A stretch of DNA of 64,000 bases from Actimicrobium antarcticum (lineage in GTDB: Bacteria > Pseudomonadota > Gammaproteobacteria > Burkholderiales > Burkholderiaceae_D), in assembly GCF_039536745.1 (NCBI RefSeq), contig NZ_BAAAZE010000010.1:186001-250000 (forward strand), written 5' to 3'. Positions 43,154 through 51,814 of this stretch are shown here, piece by piece. The notes beneath the pieces are model-generated. The model had not been told where the DNA came from. It did no database searches and was given only the letters and a program-made list of their open reading frames with translations. A program made the position numbers and the translations under genes. Every line of letters starts with the position of its first letter. Within the stretch, counting starts at the first letter, position 1.

Positions 43154-45003
43154 ACGGTGACTTTCTCGACGGTAGGCAAAACGGGTGGCAAATCAAAGGT
43201 CGTCGCGCCCTCCTCGGCGGCGCTGACGGTGGCGCGGAACATGGCAAACAGGTCGCGTCCCATGCCGACCTGATTGCTGCGCAAGTCAGCGGTGGCCTGG
43301 CTGCGGGCAGCCCACTCGGCATCGGGCACCAGCGCCTGCAGGATGCCGGCGTCGGCATCGAGCAACATCATGTCGCCCGTGCGTACCCGGCCCAGCGCGC
43401 CGCCGGCCAGCACTTCCGGCGAGACATGGATGGCTGCCGGCACTTTGCCCGAGGCACCCGACATGCGGCCGTCAGTCACCAGCGCGACATGGAACCCGGC
43501 GTCCTGCAGATTGGCCAGCGCCGGCGTCAGCGAATGCAGTTCCGGCATGCCATTGGCACGCGGTCCCTGAAACCGCACTACCACCACAAAATCCCGATTC
43601 AGTTCATCCGCCTTGTACGCCTGCAAAAATGCCTCTTGCGAATCGAACACGATGGCCGGTGCTTCGACGCGACGGTAGGCCGGTTTGACCGCCGAGACCT
43701 TGATCACCGCACGGCCGAGATTGCCCGACAGCAAACGCAAACCACCGTCGGCCGAAAACGGCTCGGCGGCACCGCGCACGACATTGGTATCGGCGCTCAG
43801 TGCCGGTGACGGTTGCCAGACCAGCGCGCCGTCCTGCAGGAACGGTTCGCTGCAATGCGCGCGCAAGCTCTTGCCGAGGATGGTGGTGACATCGTCGTGC
43901 AGCAAACCGGCATCGAGCAATTCGCGGATCACGAAACCGGTGCCACCGGCAGCATGGAAATGGTTCACGTCAGCGTCGCCATTCGGATAAATCCTGGTCA
44001 GCAGCGGAATCACCGCCGACAGCGCGCTGAAGTCATCCCAGTCGATCACGATGCCGGCGGCCTTGGCGATGGCCACCAGATGCAGGGTGTGGTTGGTCGA
44101 ACCGCCGGTAGCGAGCAGCGCGATGATGGCATTGACAATGGATTTTTCATCAACTAGCCGACCGACCGGCGTGTAGTCAGGCGTGTGCGTGGCGATGTGC
44201 ACCGCACGTTGCGCAGCGGCGGCGGTGAGTGCATCGCGCAATGGCGTGCCGGGCGTGATGAAGGCAGCGCCCGGCAAATGCAGACCCATGACTTCCATCA
44301 GCATCTGGTTGCTGTTGGCGGTGCCATAAAACGTGCAGGTGCCGGCACCGTGATACGACTGCGATTCGGCTTCGAGCAATTCGGCACGGCCGATTTTTCC
44401 CTGGGCGTAGAGCTGCCGTACCCTGGCTTTTTCGGAATTCGACATGCCGCTGGTCATCGGTCCGGCAGGGATGAACACGGCCGGCAAATGACCGAAGTGC
44501 AGCGCGCCGATTAACAGGCCCGGTACGATCTTGTCGCACACGCCCAGATAGACAGCGGCATCGAACATGTTGTGCGACAGCGCAATCGCGGTCGACATCG
44601 CAATCGCATCGCGTGAAAACAGCGACAGCTCCATGCCCGGCTGGCCCTGCGTCACGCCATCGCACATCGCCGGCACGCCGCCGGCAAACTGCGCCACGCC
44701 GCCGGCGGCACGGGCAGCGTCCTTGATTAATTGCGGAAAACGCTCGAACGGCTGGTGGGCCGACAGCATGTCGTTGTAGGAAGAAATGATCGCCACCGAC
44801 GGCACGCGTGCCTGGCGCAGCGCCAGTTTGTCGTTTGCCGGAAAGGCCGCAAAGCCATGCGCGAGGTTGGTACACGAGAGAGCATTGCGCTGCACCCCCT
44901 GCTGCAAAGCCGAGGCCATGCGTGCGAGATAGGCGCTGCGCCATGGGCGACTGCGTTCGATGATGCGATCGGTGACGGAAGACAGGACAGGATGCAATGA
45001 CAT
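43150..45003 (-). CDS. edd: 6-phosphogluconate dehydratase
   Basis: It dehydrates 6-phosphogluconate to KDPG, the first Entner-Doudoroff step. The 617-residue product has IlvD/Edd landmarks: SYNDMLSAHQPFERFP, MCDGVTQGQPGMELS, YLGVCDKIVPGLLIG, CTFYGTANSNQMLMEVMGLHLP and TDGRMSGASGKVPAAIHVSPE. It has the Cys residues expected for the Fe-S cluster. AAGGA precedes ATG 45003. The start is 28 bp from a HexR-like site, so repression by HexR is likely. Confidence 0.97.
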   Translation of the reverse strand: MSLHPVLSSVTDRIIERSRPWRSAYLARMASALQQGVQRNALSCTNLAHGFAAFPANDKLALRQARVPSVAIISSYNDMLSAHQPFERFPQLIKDAARAAGGVAQFAGGVPAMCDGVTQGQPGMELSLFSRDAIAMSTAIALSHNMFDAAVYLGVCDKIVPGLLIGALHFGHLPAVFIPAGPMTSGMSNSEKARVRQLYAQGKIGRAELLEAESQSYHGAGTCTFYGTANSNQMLMEVMGLHLPGAAFITPGTPLRDALTAAAAQRAVHIATHTPDYTPVGRLVDEKSIVNAIIALLATGGSTNHTLHLVAIAKAAGIVIDWDDFSALSAVIPLLTRIYPNGDADVNHFHAAGGTGFVIRELLDAGLLHDDVTTILGKSLRAHCSEPFLQDGALVWQPSPALSADTNVVRGAAEPFSADGGLRLLSGNLGRAVIKVSAVKPAYRRVEAPAIVFDSQEAFLQAYKADELNRDFVVVVRFQGPRANGMPELHSLTPALANLQDAGFHVALVTDGRMSGASGKVPAAIHVSPEVLAGGALGRVRTGDMMLLDADAGILQALVPDAEWAARSQATADLRSNQVGMGRDLFAMFRATVSAAEEGATTFDLPPVLPTVEKVTV

Positions 45004-45030
45004 GATTGTTCCTTTGCTTGAAGACTAAGC

Positions 45031-45045
45031 CGTAATTTTACTACA
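45031..45045 (-). promoter_or_regulatory. HexR-like operator, edd side
   Basis: Read toward edd the site is TGTAGTAAAATTACG, a near match to the HexR palindrome known from other proteobacteria (TGTARTWWWAWTTACA-like). It is 28 bp before the edd ATG, consistent with repression relieved by KDPG. Confidence 0.6.
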
Positions 45046-45180
45046 AACTGCTTGTTGCGCTGATTGGCAATTCAGAAACTACTTTTCGACGAATTCATTG
45101 AACAAATGTCCTTTTCTGGGGATATCCTTTTTTTCATCGTTGTTTTAAGGATCGATTCAAGAAGAAAGCCAGCCATTTTT

Positions 45181-45195
45181 TGTAATGAAATTACT
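45181..45195 (+). promoter_or_regulatory. HexR-like operator, pgi side
   Basis: TGTAATGAAATTACT is a second HexR-type dyad (TGTAAT/ATTACt). It lies 11 bp before a -10-like TATAGT (45207-45212), so it overlaps the expected -35 region of the pgi-zwf-hexR promoter. Repression with autoregulation is the natural reading. Confidence 0.6.
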
Positions 45196-45234
45196 TTTAA
45201 TTGAGGTATAGTAAAAACCAACTTGATCTCCTGA

Positions 45235-46932
45235 ATGCGATTCTTCATGACCAAAAAACGCCTAGCCGACAGCCCGACGTTCCGCCAGTTGCAAACGCAT
45301 TTCGACGCCGTTGGCGACGCCGCGATGCGAACGCAATTCGCCAGCGAGCCAGACCGCTACAGCCGCTACTCGCTGCACGCCGCCGGGTTGATGCTCGACT
45401 ACTCCAAAAACCGCCTGAACCAGACTACGCTGGACCTGCTCATGGCACTGGCGCGTGAACAGCAGGTCGAGGCCAGGCGCGATGCGATGTTTGCCGGCGA
45501 AAAGATCAACCTCACCGAGCAACGTGCCGTATTGCATACCGCGCTGCGCGCGCCGCGTTCAACCGCATTGTGCGTCGATGGTCAGGATATTACCGCCGAC
45601 GTCCACGCGGTACTCGATCAGATGCACGGCTTCAGCGAACAAATCCGTTCTGGCAACTGGGTCGGGCGCGACGGCCAGGCCATCACCGACATCGTCAATA
45701 TCGGTATCGGCGGCTCCTATCTGGGACCAAAGATGGTGTGCCAGGCGCTGCGTGCGCAGGCACATGCGCGACTGAGCTGCCACTTTGTCTCGAACGTCGA
45801 CGGCCACGATCTGGCGGCCGTGCTGGCAAAAGTGAACCCGGCCACCACCCTGTTCATCATTGCCTCGAAAACCTTCACCACCACCGAAACCATGATGAAC
45901 GCGCATTCGGCGCGCAGCTGGTTTTTGCAATCCGGCACCGAGGCCGATCTGGCCCGGCACTTCGTCGCGGTCTCGACCAATTTGCCGGCGGTCACCGGGT
46001 TTGGTATCGATGCAGCCAATATGTTCCCGTTCTGGGACTGGGTCGGCGGACGCTATTCGATCTGGTCGGCGATCGGTTTGTCGGTTGCCGTGCTGGTAGG
46101 ATTTGCGGCCTTCCGCGAATTTCTGGATGGTGCGCACCGGATGGATCAGCATTTTCGGACTGCGCCGCTGGAACAGAACATGCCGGTGCTGCTGGCGATG
46201 ATCGGTATCTGGTACCGCAATTTTCATGGTGCCAGTTCGGTTTCGGTCGCGCCATACCACCAGGACCTGGCGCTGTTCGCCGGCTACCTGCAACAACTGG
46301 ACATGGAAAGCAATGGCAAGCGCGTCACCGCATCCGGCCAGCCATTATCGGCAGCAAGCGGGCCGGTAATCTGGGGCGACACCGGTACCAATGGCCAGCA
46401 TGCGTATTTCCAGTTACTGCATCAGGGCAGCGATCTGATCCCGATGGATTTCATTGCCGTCCTCAACGCCAGCCACACCCTACCGGGCCATCATGCGGTG
46501 CTGCTGGCCAATTGCTTTGCGCAATCCGAAGCCTTCATGCGCGGCAAAACCGCCGTGGAAGTCCGCGCCGACCTGCAGGCACAGGGACTGGATGCGGCAG
46601 CGACCGAGGCATTGGTGCCACACAAGACCTTCCCCGGTAACCGGCCCAGCAATACGCTGCTGATGGACGCGCTGACGCCCGCCAACCTCGGCGCACTGAT
46701 TGCGCTGTACGAACATAAAGTGTTCGTGCAAGGTGTGATCTGGGGCGTCAACAGTTTTGATCAATGGGGTGTCGAACTGGGCAAAGTACTGGCCCAGGCC
46801 ATCGCCCGGGAATTGAGCGGCAAGTCTGCCCCGCAGCAGCATGACAGCTCAACGACAGCCTTGATTGCGCTGGCGCGCGCGGCACAAATGGCGACCCCGT
46901 CCATCGCCCCCGATTCACCCTCTGCAGACTGA
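45235..46932 (+). CDS. pgi: Glucose-6-phosphate isomerase
   Basis: It interconverts glucose 6-phosphate and fructose 6-phosphate. The 565-residue product has the family motifs IGIGGSYLGPKM, FIIASKTFTTTETM, DWVGGRYSIWSAIGLS and VFVQGVIWGVNSFDQWGVELGK. In a strain using the Entner-Doudoroff route it lets fructose 6-phosphate enter via Zwf. The start may be 45235 or the in-frame ATG 45247; neither has a good Shine-Dalgarno. First gene of pgi-zwf-hexR. Confidence 0.96.
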   Translation: MRFFMTKKRLADSPTFRQLQTHFDAVGDAAMRTQFASEPDRYSRYSLHAAGLMLDYSKNRLNQTTLDLLMALAREQQVEARRDAMFAGEKINLTEQRAVLHTALRAPRSTALCVDGQDITADVHAVLDQMHGFSEQIRSGNWVGRDGQAITDIVNIGIGGSYLGPKMVCQALRAQAHARLSCHFVSNVDGHDLAAVLAKVNPATTLFIIASKTFTTTETMMNAHSARSWFLQSGTEADLARHFVAVSTNLPAVTGFGIDAANMFPFWDWVGGRYSIWSAIGLSVAVLVGFAAFREFLDGAHRMDQHFRTAPLEQNMPVLLAMIGIWYRNFHGASSVSVAPYHQDLALFAGYLQQLDMESNGKRVTASGQPLSAASGPVIWGDTGTNGQHAYFQLLHQGSDLIPMDFIAVLNASHTLPGHHAVLLANCFAQSEAFMRGKTAVEVRADLQAQGLDAAATEALVPHKTFPGNRPSNTLLMDALTPANLGALIALYEHKVFVQGVIWGVNSFDQWGVELGKVLAQAIARELSGKSAPQQHDSSTTALIALARAAQMATPSIAPDSPSAD

Positions 46933-46940
46933 CAGCCACC

Positions 46941-48413
46941 ATGACTCTGAATGACTTCGATCTGGTTTTATTTGGCGGCAGCGGCGACCTGGCGATGCGC
47001 AAACTGCTGCCGGCCATGTATGCCCGAGACCGGGCCAAGGACTTGCCTGCGTCGGCGCGCATCATTTGCGTTGGCCGGCACGACTGCACTACCGAGGCAT
47101 TCCTCGCATCGGTGAACACGACCTCCAAACCCCACATCGCCGACACCGCACTGGATGCGGCGGTCTGGCAGCGCTTTTGCCAGCGCATCCACTATGTCGC
47201 ACTGGACGCCACCGATCCGGCCAGTTACACCGCCCTGGCCACGGCCATGCGCGATGATCCGGCGCTGACACGGGTGTATTACCTGGCCACGCCACCGACC
47301 TTGTTCGCGACGATCTGCCTGAACCTGGCGGCCTGCCAGCTGGCGACACCGAACTCGCGCGTGGTGCTGGAAAAACCCCTCGGGCGCGACCTGAAAAGTG
47401 CACGGCAAATCATTGCCGATGTCGGCAGCGTGTTTGCCGAATCGCAGATTTTCCGGATCGATCATTACCTCGGCAAGGAAGCGGTACAAAACCTGCTGGC
47501 GCTGCGCTTTGGCAATGTGCTGTTTGAACCGCTCTGGCGGCGCGAGTGGATTTCGGATGTGCAGATCACGATCGCCGAGGAACTCGGGGTCGGCAACCGG
47601 ACTGGTTACTACGACACCTCCGGCGCACTGCGCGACATGCTGCAGAATCATTTGCTGCAATTGCTCTGCATCGTCGCCATGGAGCCGCCGACCATGATCA
47701 CACCGGATGCGGTGCGCGACGAGAAGCTCAAAGTGCTGCGTTCGCTCAAAAAATTCACCCCGGCCACGCTCTCGCAAAACGTCGTGCGCGGCCAGTATCG
47801 TGCCGGTCATGTGAATGGCGTGGCGGTGCCCGGTTATCGCAAGGAACCCGGTGCCAATCCGGAATCCAGAACCGAAACCTTCGTCGCCGTGCGCGCCGAA
47901 ATCGATACCTGGCGCTGGGCTGGCGTGCCGTTCTATTTGCGTACCGGCAAACGCATGGCCGACCAGCTGGCCGAGATCGTGGTGCGCTTCAAGTCGATTC
48001 CGCATTCGATCTTCGCGCAATCGACCGGCAGTTTTCTGCCCAACAGTCTGGTGATCCGGCTGCAACCCGACGAAGGCCTGCACCTGAACCTGATGGCCAA
48101 GACGCCGGGCGACAGCATGCGTCTCAAGCCGGTCGATCTGGAAATGGATTTTCACGAGACCTTCAAGTCGCCCCGCATGGATGCCTACGAACGCCTGTTG
48201 CTCGATGTCTTGCGCGGACAGCTGACGCTGTTCATGCGCAGCGATGAACTGGAAGCGGCGTGGGAATGGGTCGAGCCGATTCTGGATCATTGGGATCAGG
48301 AAGAAAGCGATCCTTTCCCGTACACCGCCGGCACCTGGGGTCCGGCCGCCGCCAGCGCCCTGATCGGGCGCGATGGCTTGCAGTGGCGCGAAGAAACCTT
48401 GCCGGAGATGTAA
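46941..48413 (+). CDS. zwf: Glucose-6-phosphate 1-dehydrogenase
   Basis: It oxidises glucose 6-phosphate to 6-phosphogluconolactone with NADP. The 490-residue product has the N-terminal Rossmann motif LVLFGGSGDLAMRKLLPA. The active-site motif is RIDHYLGKE with D174-H-Y-L-G-K179, and RTGKRM lies near 330. It starts 8 bp after the pgi stop. No 6-phosphogluconolactonase gene is adjacent; it must lie elsewhere. Confidence 0.97.
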   Translation: MTLNDFDLVLFGGSGDLAMRKLLPAMYARDRAKDLPASARIICVGRHDCTTEAFLASVNTTSKPHIADTALDAAVWQRFCQRIHYVALDATDPASYTALATAMRDDPALTRVYYLATPPTLFATICLNLAACQLATPNSRVVLEKPLGRDLKSARQIIADVGSVFAESQIFRIDHYLGKEAVQNLLALRFGNVLFEPLWRREWISDVQITIAEELGVGNRTGYYDTSGALRDMLQNHLLQLLCIVAMEPPTMITPDAVRDEKLKVLRSLKKFTPATLSQNVVRGQYRAGHVNGVAVPGYRKEPGANPESRTETFVAVRAEIDTWRWAGVPFYLRTGKRMADQLAEIVVRFKSIPHSIFAQSTGSFLPNSLVIRLQPDEGLHLNLMAKTPGDSMRLKPVDLEMDFHETFKSPRMDAYERLLLDVLRGQLTLFMRSDELEAAWEWVEPILDHWDQEESDPFPYTAGTWGPAAASALIGRDGLQWREETLPEM

Positions 48414-48417
48414 GACC

Positions 48418-49299
48418 ATGCTGCTCGACGCTCTCCGCACCCAGCTCGATTCGCTGTCCAAATCGGAACGCAAGGTCGCGCAAGCGGTGCTGCGCGATCC
48501 GACCCTGGCGGTCGCAGGCAACATTACGGCGCTGGCAAAGAGTGCCCAGGTCTCCGAGCCAACCGTGGTGCGATTTTGCCGCACACTCGGTTATGGCGGC
48601 TGGCAGGAATTCAAATTGAAGCTGGCGCAGGCGCTTGCCGTAGCGCTGCCCGGCGTGAATGAAACCCTGACACCGAACGACCTGGCCACCGATCTGGTGG
48701 CAAAAATCTGCAGCCGCTCGATCAACGCCCTGCTCGATTTACGCAACACGCTGGACCCGGCAGCGATCGAGCGTGCGCTGGATTTGCTGGCGCCTGCGCG
48801 CAAGATCGAGTTCTATGGACAGGGTTCGTCGGGCATCGTCGCGACCGATGCGCAGCATAAGTTTTTTCGGTCTGGCGTGCCGGCAGTGGCGTACTCCGAT
48901 CCGCACATCCACAGCATTGCTGCGTCGTTGCTGAAAAAAGGCGATGTGGTGGTGGCGATCTCGCAGCGCGGCAATAGCGTGGCGTTGCTGCGCAGTGTTC
49001 AGCTGGCACGCAAGGGTGGCGCCGCAGTGATTGCGCTGTCGCCCAGTGGCACACCGCTGGCCGAGCTGGCGACCGTGCTGGTGCCGATCGATCTGCATTT
49101 TCATACGGACCCGTATACGCCGATTTCGGCACGGCTGGCGCACCTGGTCGTGATCGACATCCTGGCCGTCGGCCTAGCACTGCGACGCGGGCCGGAATGT
49201 CGCAGGCAAATGCAGCATGCGCAAAAAGCCCTGCAAAAAATGGACATGCAGTTCGATTCTTTTTTGCGTACGCCGCACCAGCTTGACGAAGAAAACTAG
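48418..49299 (+). CDS. hexR: RpiR-family transcriptional regulator HexR
   Basis: The 293-residue product has an N-terminal HTH_6 domain (LSKSERKVAQAVLRDP...NITALAKSAQVSEPTVVRFCRTLGY, about 12-65) and a C-terminal SIS sugar-phosphate-binding domain (FYGQGSSGIVATDAQHKF; VVVAISQRGNSVALL). HexR represses central carbon genes and is released by KDPG. It begins 4 bp after the zwf stop. With two HexR-like sites between edd and pgi, autoregulated control of both divergent arms is likely. Confidence 0.94.
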   Translation: MLLDALRTQLDSLSKSERKVAQAVLRDPTLAVAGNITALAKSAQVSEPTVVRFCRTLGYGGWQEFKLKLAQALAVALPGVNETLTPNDLATDLVAKICSRSINALLDLRNTLDPAAIERALDLLAPARKIEFYGQGSSGIVATDAQHKFFRSGVPAVAYSDPHIHSIAASLLKKGDVVVAISQRGNSVALLRSVQLARKGGAAVIALSPSGTPLAELATVLVPIDLHFHTDPYTPISARLAHLVVIDILAVGLALRRGPECRRQMQHAQKALQKMDMQFDSFLRTPHQLDEEN

Positions 49300-49308
49300 C
49301 GCGCTTGA

Positions 49309-49322
49309 GGTGGCTCGCCACC
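49309..49322. terminator. Small hairpin between convergent hexR and the oxidoreductase gene
   Basis: GGTGGC (49309-49314) pairs with GCCACC (49317-49322) around a 2-nt loop between two convergent genes. No U-run is present, so any termination effect is uncertain. Confidence 0.25.
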
Positions 49323-49332
49323 CCGACGCCGG

Positions 49333-50340
49333 TTAAAACTCCAGGCAGATCTTGCCGAAGTGCGCACCACTGGCCTGATAGCGGAACGCATCGGCGATCT
49401 CGGATAAACCGAACGTGCGATCGATCACCGGATGAAAACCGGTCGCATCAATCGCGCGGACCATGTCGATCTGTTGCTGGCGATTGCCGACGATCAAACC
49501 CTGCAAACATACTTGCTTGATCATCAGCGCAGCGGTCGGCACGTCACCGGCGTAACCGGTCAATACGCCGATGAGCATGATGTTGCCGCCCACCCGGACC
49601 GCCTCGATCGATTGCGGCAAGGTACCCGGACCACCGACCTCGATCACGTGATCCACACCCAGCCCGCCGGTCAGATTGCGTACCTGCACACCCCAGTCCT
49701 TGTGGGTCTTGTAATTGATCGTGTGGTCGGCGCCCATCGTGCGCGCACGCGCCAGTTTTTCATCCGAGGACGACGTGATGATCACTGTCGCGCCCATGAA
49801 CTTGGCGAACTGCAAGGCGAAGATCGATACGCCGCCCGTCCCCATCACCAGTACGGTGTCGCCCGCTTTGACGTTGCCTTCGACCACCAGCGCCCGCCAT
49901 GCGGTCAATCCGGCTGTGGTCAGCGTGGCGGCTTCGGCGTGGCTGTGGCCTTTCGGCGCATGCGTAAAACTGGTGACGTCGCAGGTCACCATCTCGCGCG
50001 CGTAACCGTCGATGCCATCGCCCGGCACGGTCGAAAAATTACCGCTGGTTGGCTTGCCGTTAAGCCAGCCCGGAAAGAAACAGGACACCACATGGTCGCC
50101 CGGCACGAACTCGGTGACACCGCTGCCCACTGCCTCGACCACACCAGCGCCGTCCGACATCGGGATACGGCCATCAACTGGCCAGCCATCGGTGCTGACG
50201 ACGCTGTAATCATGGTAATTCAGGGAGCTGGCGTGGATGCGCACGCTGATCTGCCCTGCTGCCGGAGCCGCTGGCGCGTCTTGGTCAATGGCGATCAGAT
50301 TGTGCAGACCACCTGGCGAACGGAGAATAATAGATTTCAT
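49333..50340 (-). CDS. Zinc-independent MDR alcohol dehydrogenase/quinone-oxidoreductase-type enzyme
   Basis: The 335-residue product (MKSIILRSPGG...) has an N-terminal GroES-like domain with SSLNYHDYSVVSTDGWP and GAGVVEAVGSGVTEFVPGD. The Rossmann domain follows with VLVMGTGGVSIFALQFAKFMGATVIITSSSDEKL. The Cys ligands for catalytic zinc are absent, and the structural-zinc lobe is missing. It is probably an NADPH-dependent reductase or oxidoreductase of unknown substrate. ATG 50340 is preferred; upstream frame is not family-like. Confidence 0.9.
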   Translation of the reverse strand: MKSIILRSPGGLHNLIAIDQDAPAAPAAGQISVRIHASSLNYHDYSVVSTDGWPVDGRIPMSDGAGVVEAVGSGVTEFVPGDHVVSCFFPGWLNGKPTSGNFSTVPGDGIDGYAREMVTCDVTSFTHAPKGHSHAEAATLTTAGLTAWRALVVEGNVKAGDTVLVMGTGGVSIFALQFAKFMGATVIITSSSDEKLARARTMGADHTINYKTHKDWGVQVRNLTGGLGVDHVIEVGGPGTLPQSIEAVRVGGNIMLIGVLTGYAGDVPTAALMIKQVCLQGLIVGNRQQQIDMVRAIDATGFHPVIDRTFGLSEIADAFRYQASGAHFGKICLEF

Positions 50341-50875
50341 AGGGAGGTTTTCCTGAGAAGAGTGAAAGATAAAGCAGCTGAACAGTATGCGTCGACAGTG
50401 ATCCGCGTCAGTCGTTTGTGTTATTTGAGTCGGTTTTTTGAACGAGCATGTTTTCAACTTCTGATTTCACCTTAACAGCTTTGTGCAGCCGTTGTTTTCA
50501 CCACCCTGTTTGACAGCGCGCTGGCAGGAACTTCCGGGCATGGCCACTCGGGCCCGCAGGCGTCCTTGCAGGCTGTCGCATCACGCCCTGCGAGCCAGTT
50601 GCAGACGATCTTCAGGCTGATACCGGGCGTGGCAAGGGCACGTTTTTTGCACCGCCACAACCCACCAATGTGGCGGCAATGACCCGCCGCCCGATCTCGG
50701 CCAGCGACACGCCTGCTGCGTTACCTCGCCCCGACTCCGCCGAATTGCGGTTGCTGGCGGCACTGGTGCACCGGGTAGCCGATCGAATCGGATGCGACGA
50801 ATCCGCTCAGGGTTAGGCGCAGTTTGCGATGCCTCGACAAGCCTCACGCTAGGCTCGCCCAATGATGCAGCGCCG
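50341..50875. other. Intergenic interval, 535 bp
   Basis: No convincing gene is seen. Short minus-strand frames around 50470-50860 lack ribosome-binding sites and recognisable domains. A decayed gene is possible but unsupported. Confidence 0.5.
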
Positions 50876-51232
50876 TTATTTTTTCAACGTCAGGTTACTG
50901 GAAACACTCTTCACACCAGCGACCGCCTCGGCGACTTTTTTGGCCTGATCGATCTGTGCCTGTGTCTCGACCGCGCCGCTCAGTGCGACGGCACCGCCCG
51001 TAGTCGCGACCTTGACTTCGGTCCCCTTGACGATGGGATCTGCGAGCAACGCGGTCTTGATCTTGGTGGTGATGATGCTGTCATCAACTGCCGCCACCAC
51101 CGAGGAACCCGCGACCGTGCCACCGGAAGACGGCGTCGTTGCCGTGTCCGATTGCCGGTTACACCCCGACAGTATCGCCGCGACAAACACCACCACCAGC
51201 GCGCTTTTCGACACACCCGATATCGTAGTCAT
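50876..51232 (-). CDS. BON-domain lipoprotein
   Basis: The 118-residue product has a lipoprotein signal (hydrophobic ALVVVFVAAILSGC, lipobox LSGC, Cys24). A Ser/Thr/Gly linker leads to one BON domain (DDSIITTKIKTALLADPIVKGTEVKVATTGGAVALSGAV...VAGVKSVSSNL). It is an OsmY-like envelope protein. AGGAG lies 7 bp upstream of the ATG. It shares strand and style with the Pro/Ala-rich lipoprotein gene 180 bp upstream. Confidence 0.9.
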   Translation of the reverse strand: MTTISGVSKSALVVVFVAAILSGCNRQSDTATTPSSGGTVAGSSVVAAVDDSIITTKIKTALLADPIVKGTEVKVATTGGAVALSGAVETQAQIDQAKKVAEAVAGVKSVSSNLTLKK

Positions 51233-51276
51233 TGGCTCTCCTTTGAGCGATGAAAAATAGCGGGTGTCTGGCTTGT

Positions 51277-51320
51277 TGCCTGTGTAGTTGCCTGTGTAGT
51301 CGCCTGTGTAGTCGCCTGTC
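51277..51320. repeat. 12-bp tandem repeats upstream of the BON gene
   Basis: Three copies of a 12-bp unit TGCCTGTGTAGT (51277-51288, 51289-51300, 51301-51312; the last begins with C) and a partial fourth lie about 45-90 bp before the BON-domain ATG. Copy number could vary by slippage and change the promoter or leader spacing. Confidence 0.75.
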
Positions 51321-51412
51321 TTGTTACCAGGCTAACCGCGACACCCGATGTGGAAAACGCCAAGCCGCTTCACAAGCCAGACCTGTGTGGCGGACCGTGT
51401 TCTGACCGGACG

Positions 51413-51658
51413 TTATTTGCCGGTCGTTGCGGGTGCACCCGTCTCGGGTGGCGGTGGCGCTGTGGACAAAGAAGATGATGCAGGTGCCGGCGCCGGTGCC
51501 ATTGAACTTGACGACGGGTTCGCTCCGGCACCACCGGTCATGCCCGGTGCTGGCGCAGCGCCAGGCATGTCGGCCGAGCGGCGATCGCAACCGCCCAGCA
51601 ACGCGGTCACAATCGCGGCCGTCAAAACGAATGTGGGTGTGAGTGATGAGACTTTCAT
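51413..51658 (-). CDS. Small Pro/Ala/Ser-rich lipoprotein
   Basis: The 81-residue product has signal MKVSSLTPTFVLTAAIVTALLGGC (lipobox LLGGC, Cys24). A low-complexity Pro/Ala/Gly/Ser tail that is probably disordered follows. AAGGAG precedes ATG 51658 by 5 bp. Function unknown; it resembles small envelope lipoproteins that act as spacers. Confidence 0.75.
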   Translation of the reverse strand: MKVSSLTPTFVLTAAIVTALLGGCDRRSADMPGAAPAPGMTGGAGANPSSSSMAPAPAPASSSLSTAPPPPETGAPATTGK

Positions 51659-51814
51659 TAGTGCTCCTTGAGTGTAAAGACCAGAGGCAATGCGGTCAGT
51701 TGTCGACAAGTTCTAAGCCTGCGCCCAGATTATCGCGAACCACCTGCCGTCCATTGATCTTGCACAAGCACGCTACCCGCGCTGGCCTGGTTCACGCACT
51801 ATCCACGCGTCCCA

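Noticed and set aside
46968..48584. Minus-strand frame of 538 codons
   Set aside because: Antisense to zwf and the start of hexR; no recognisable protein features.
50472..50862. Minus-strand frames of 62 and 93 codons
   Set aside because: No ribosome-binding site, no domain, and they overlap each other; treated as non-coding.
51277..51320. Possible CRISPR-like array
   Set aside because: Units are 12 bp with no spacers; it is a simple tandem repeat. No cas gene is present.
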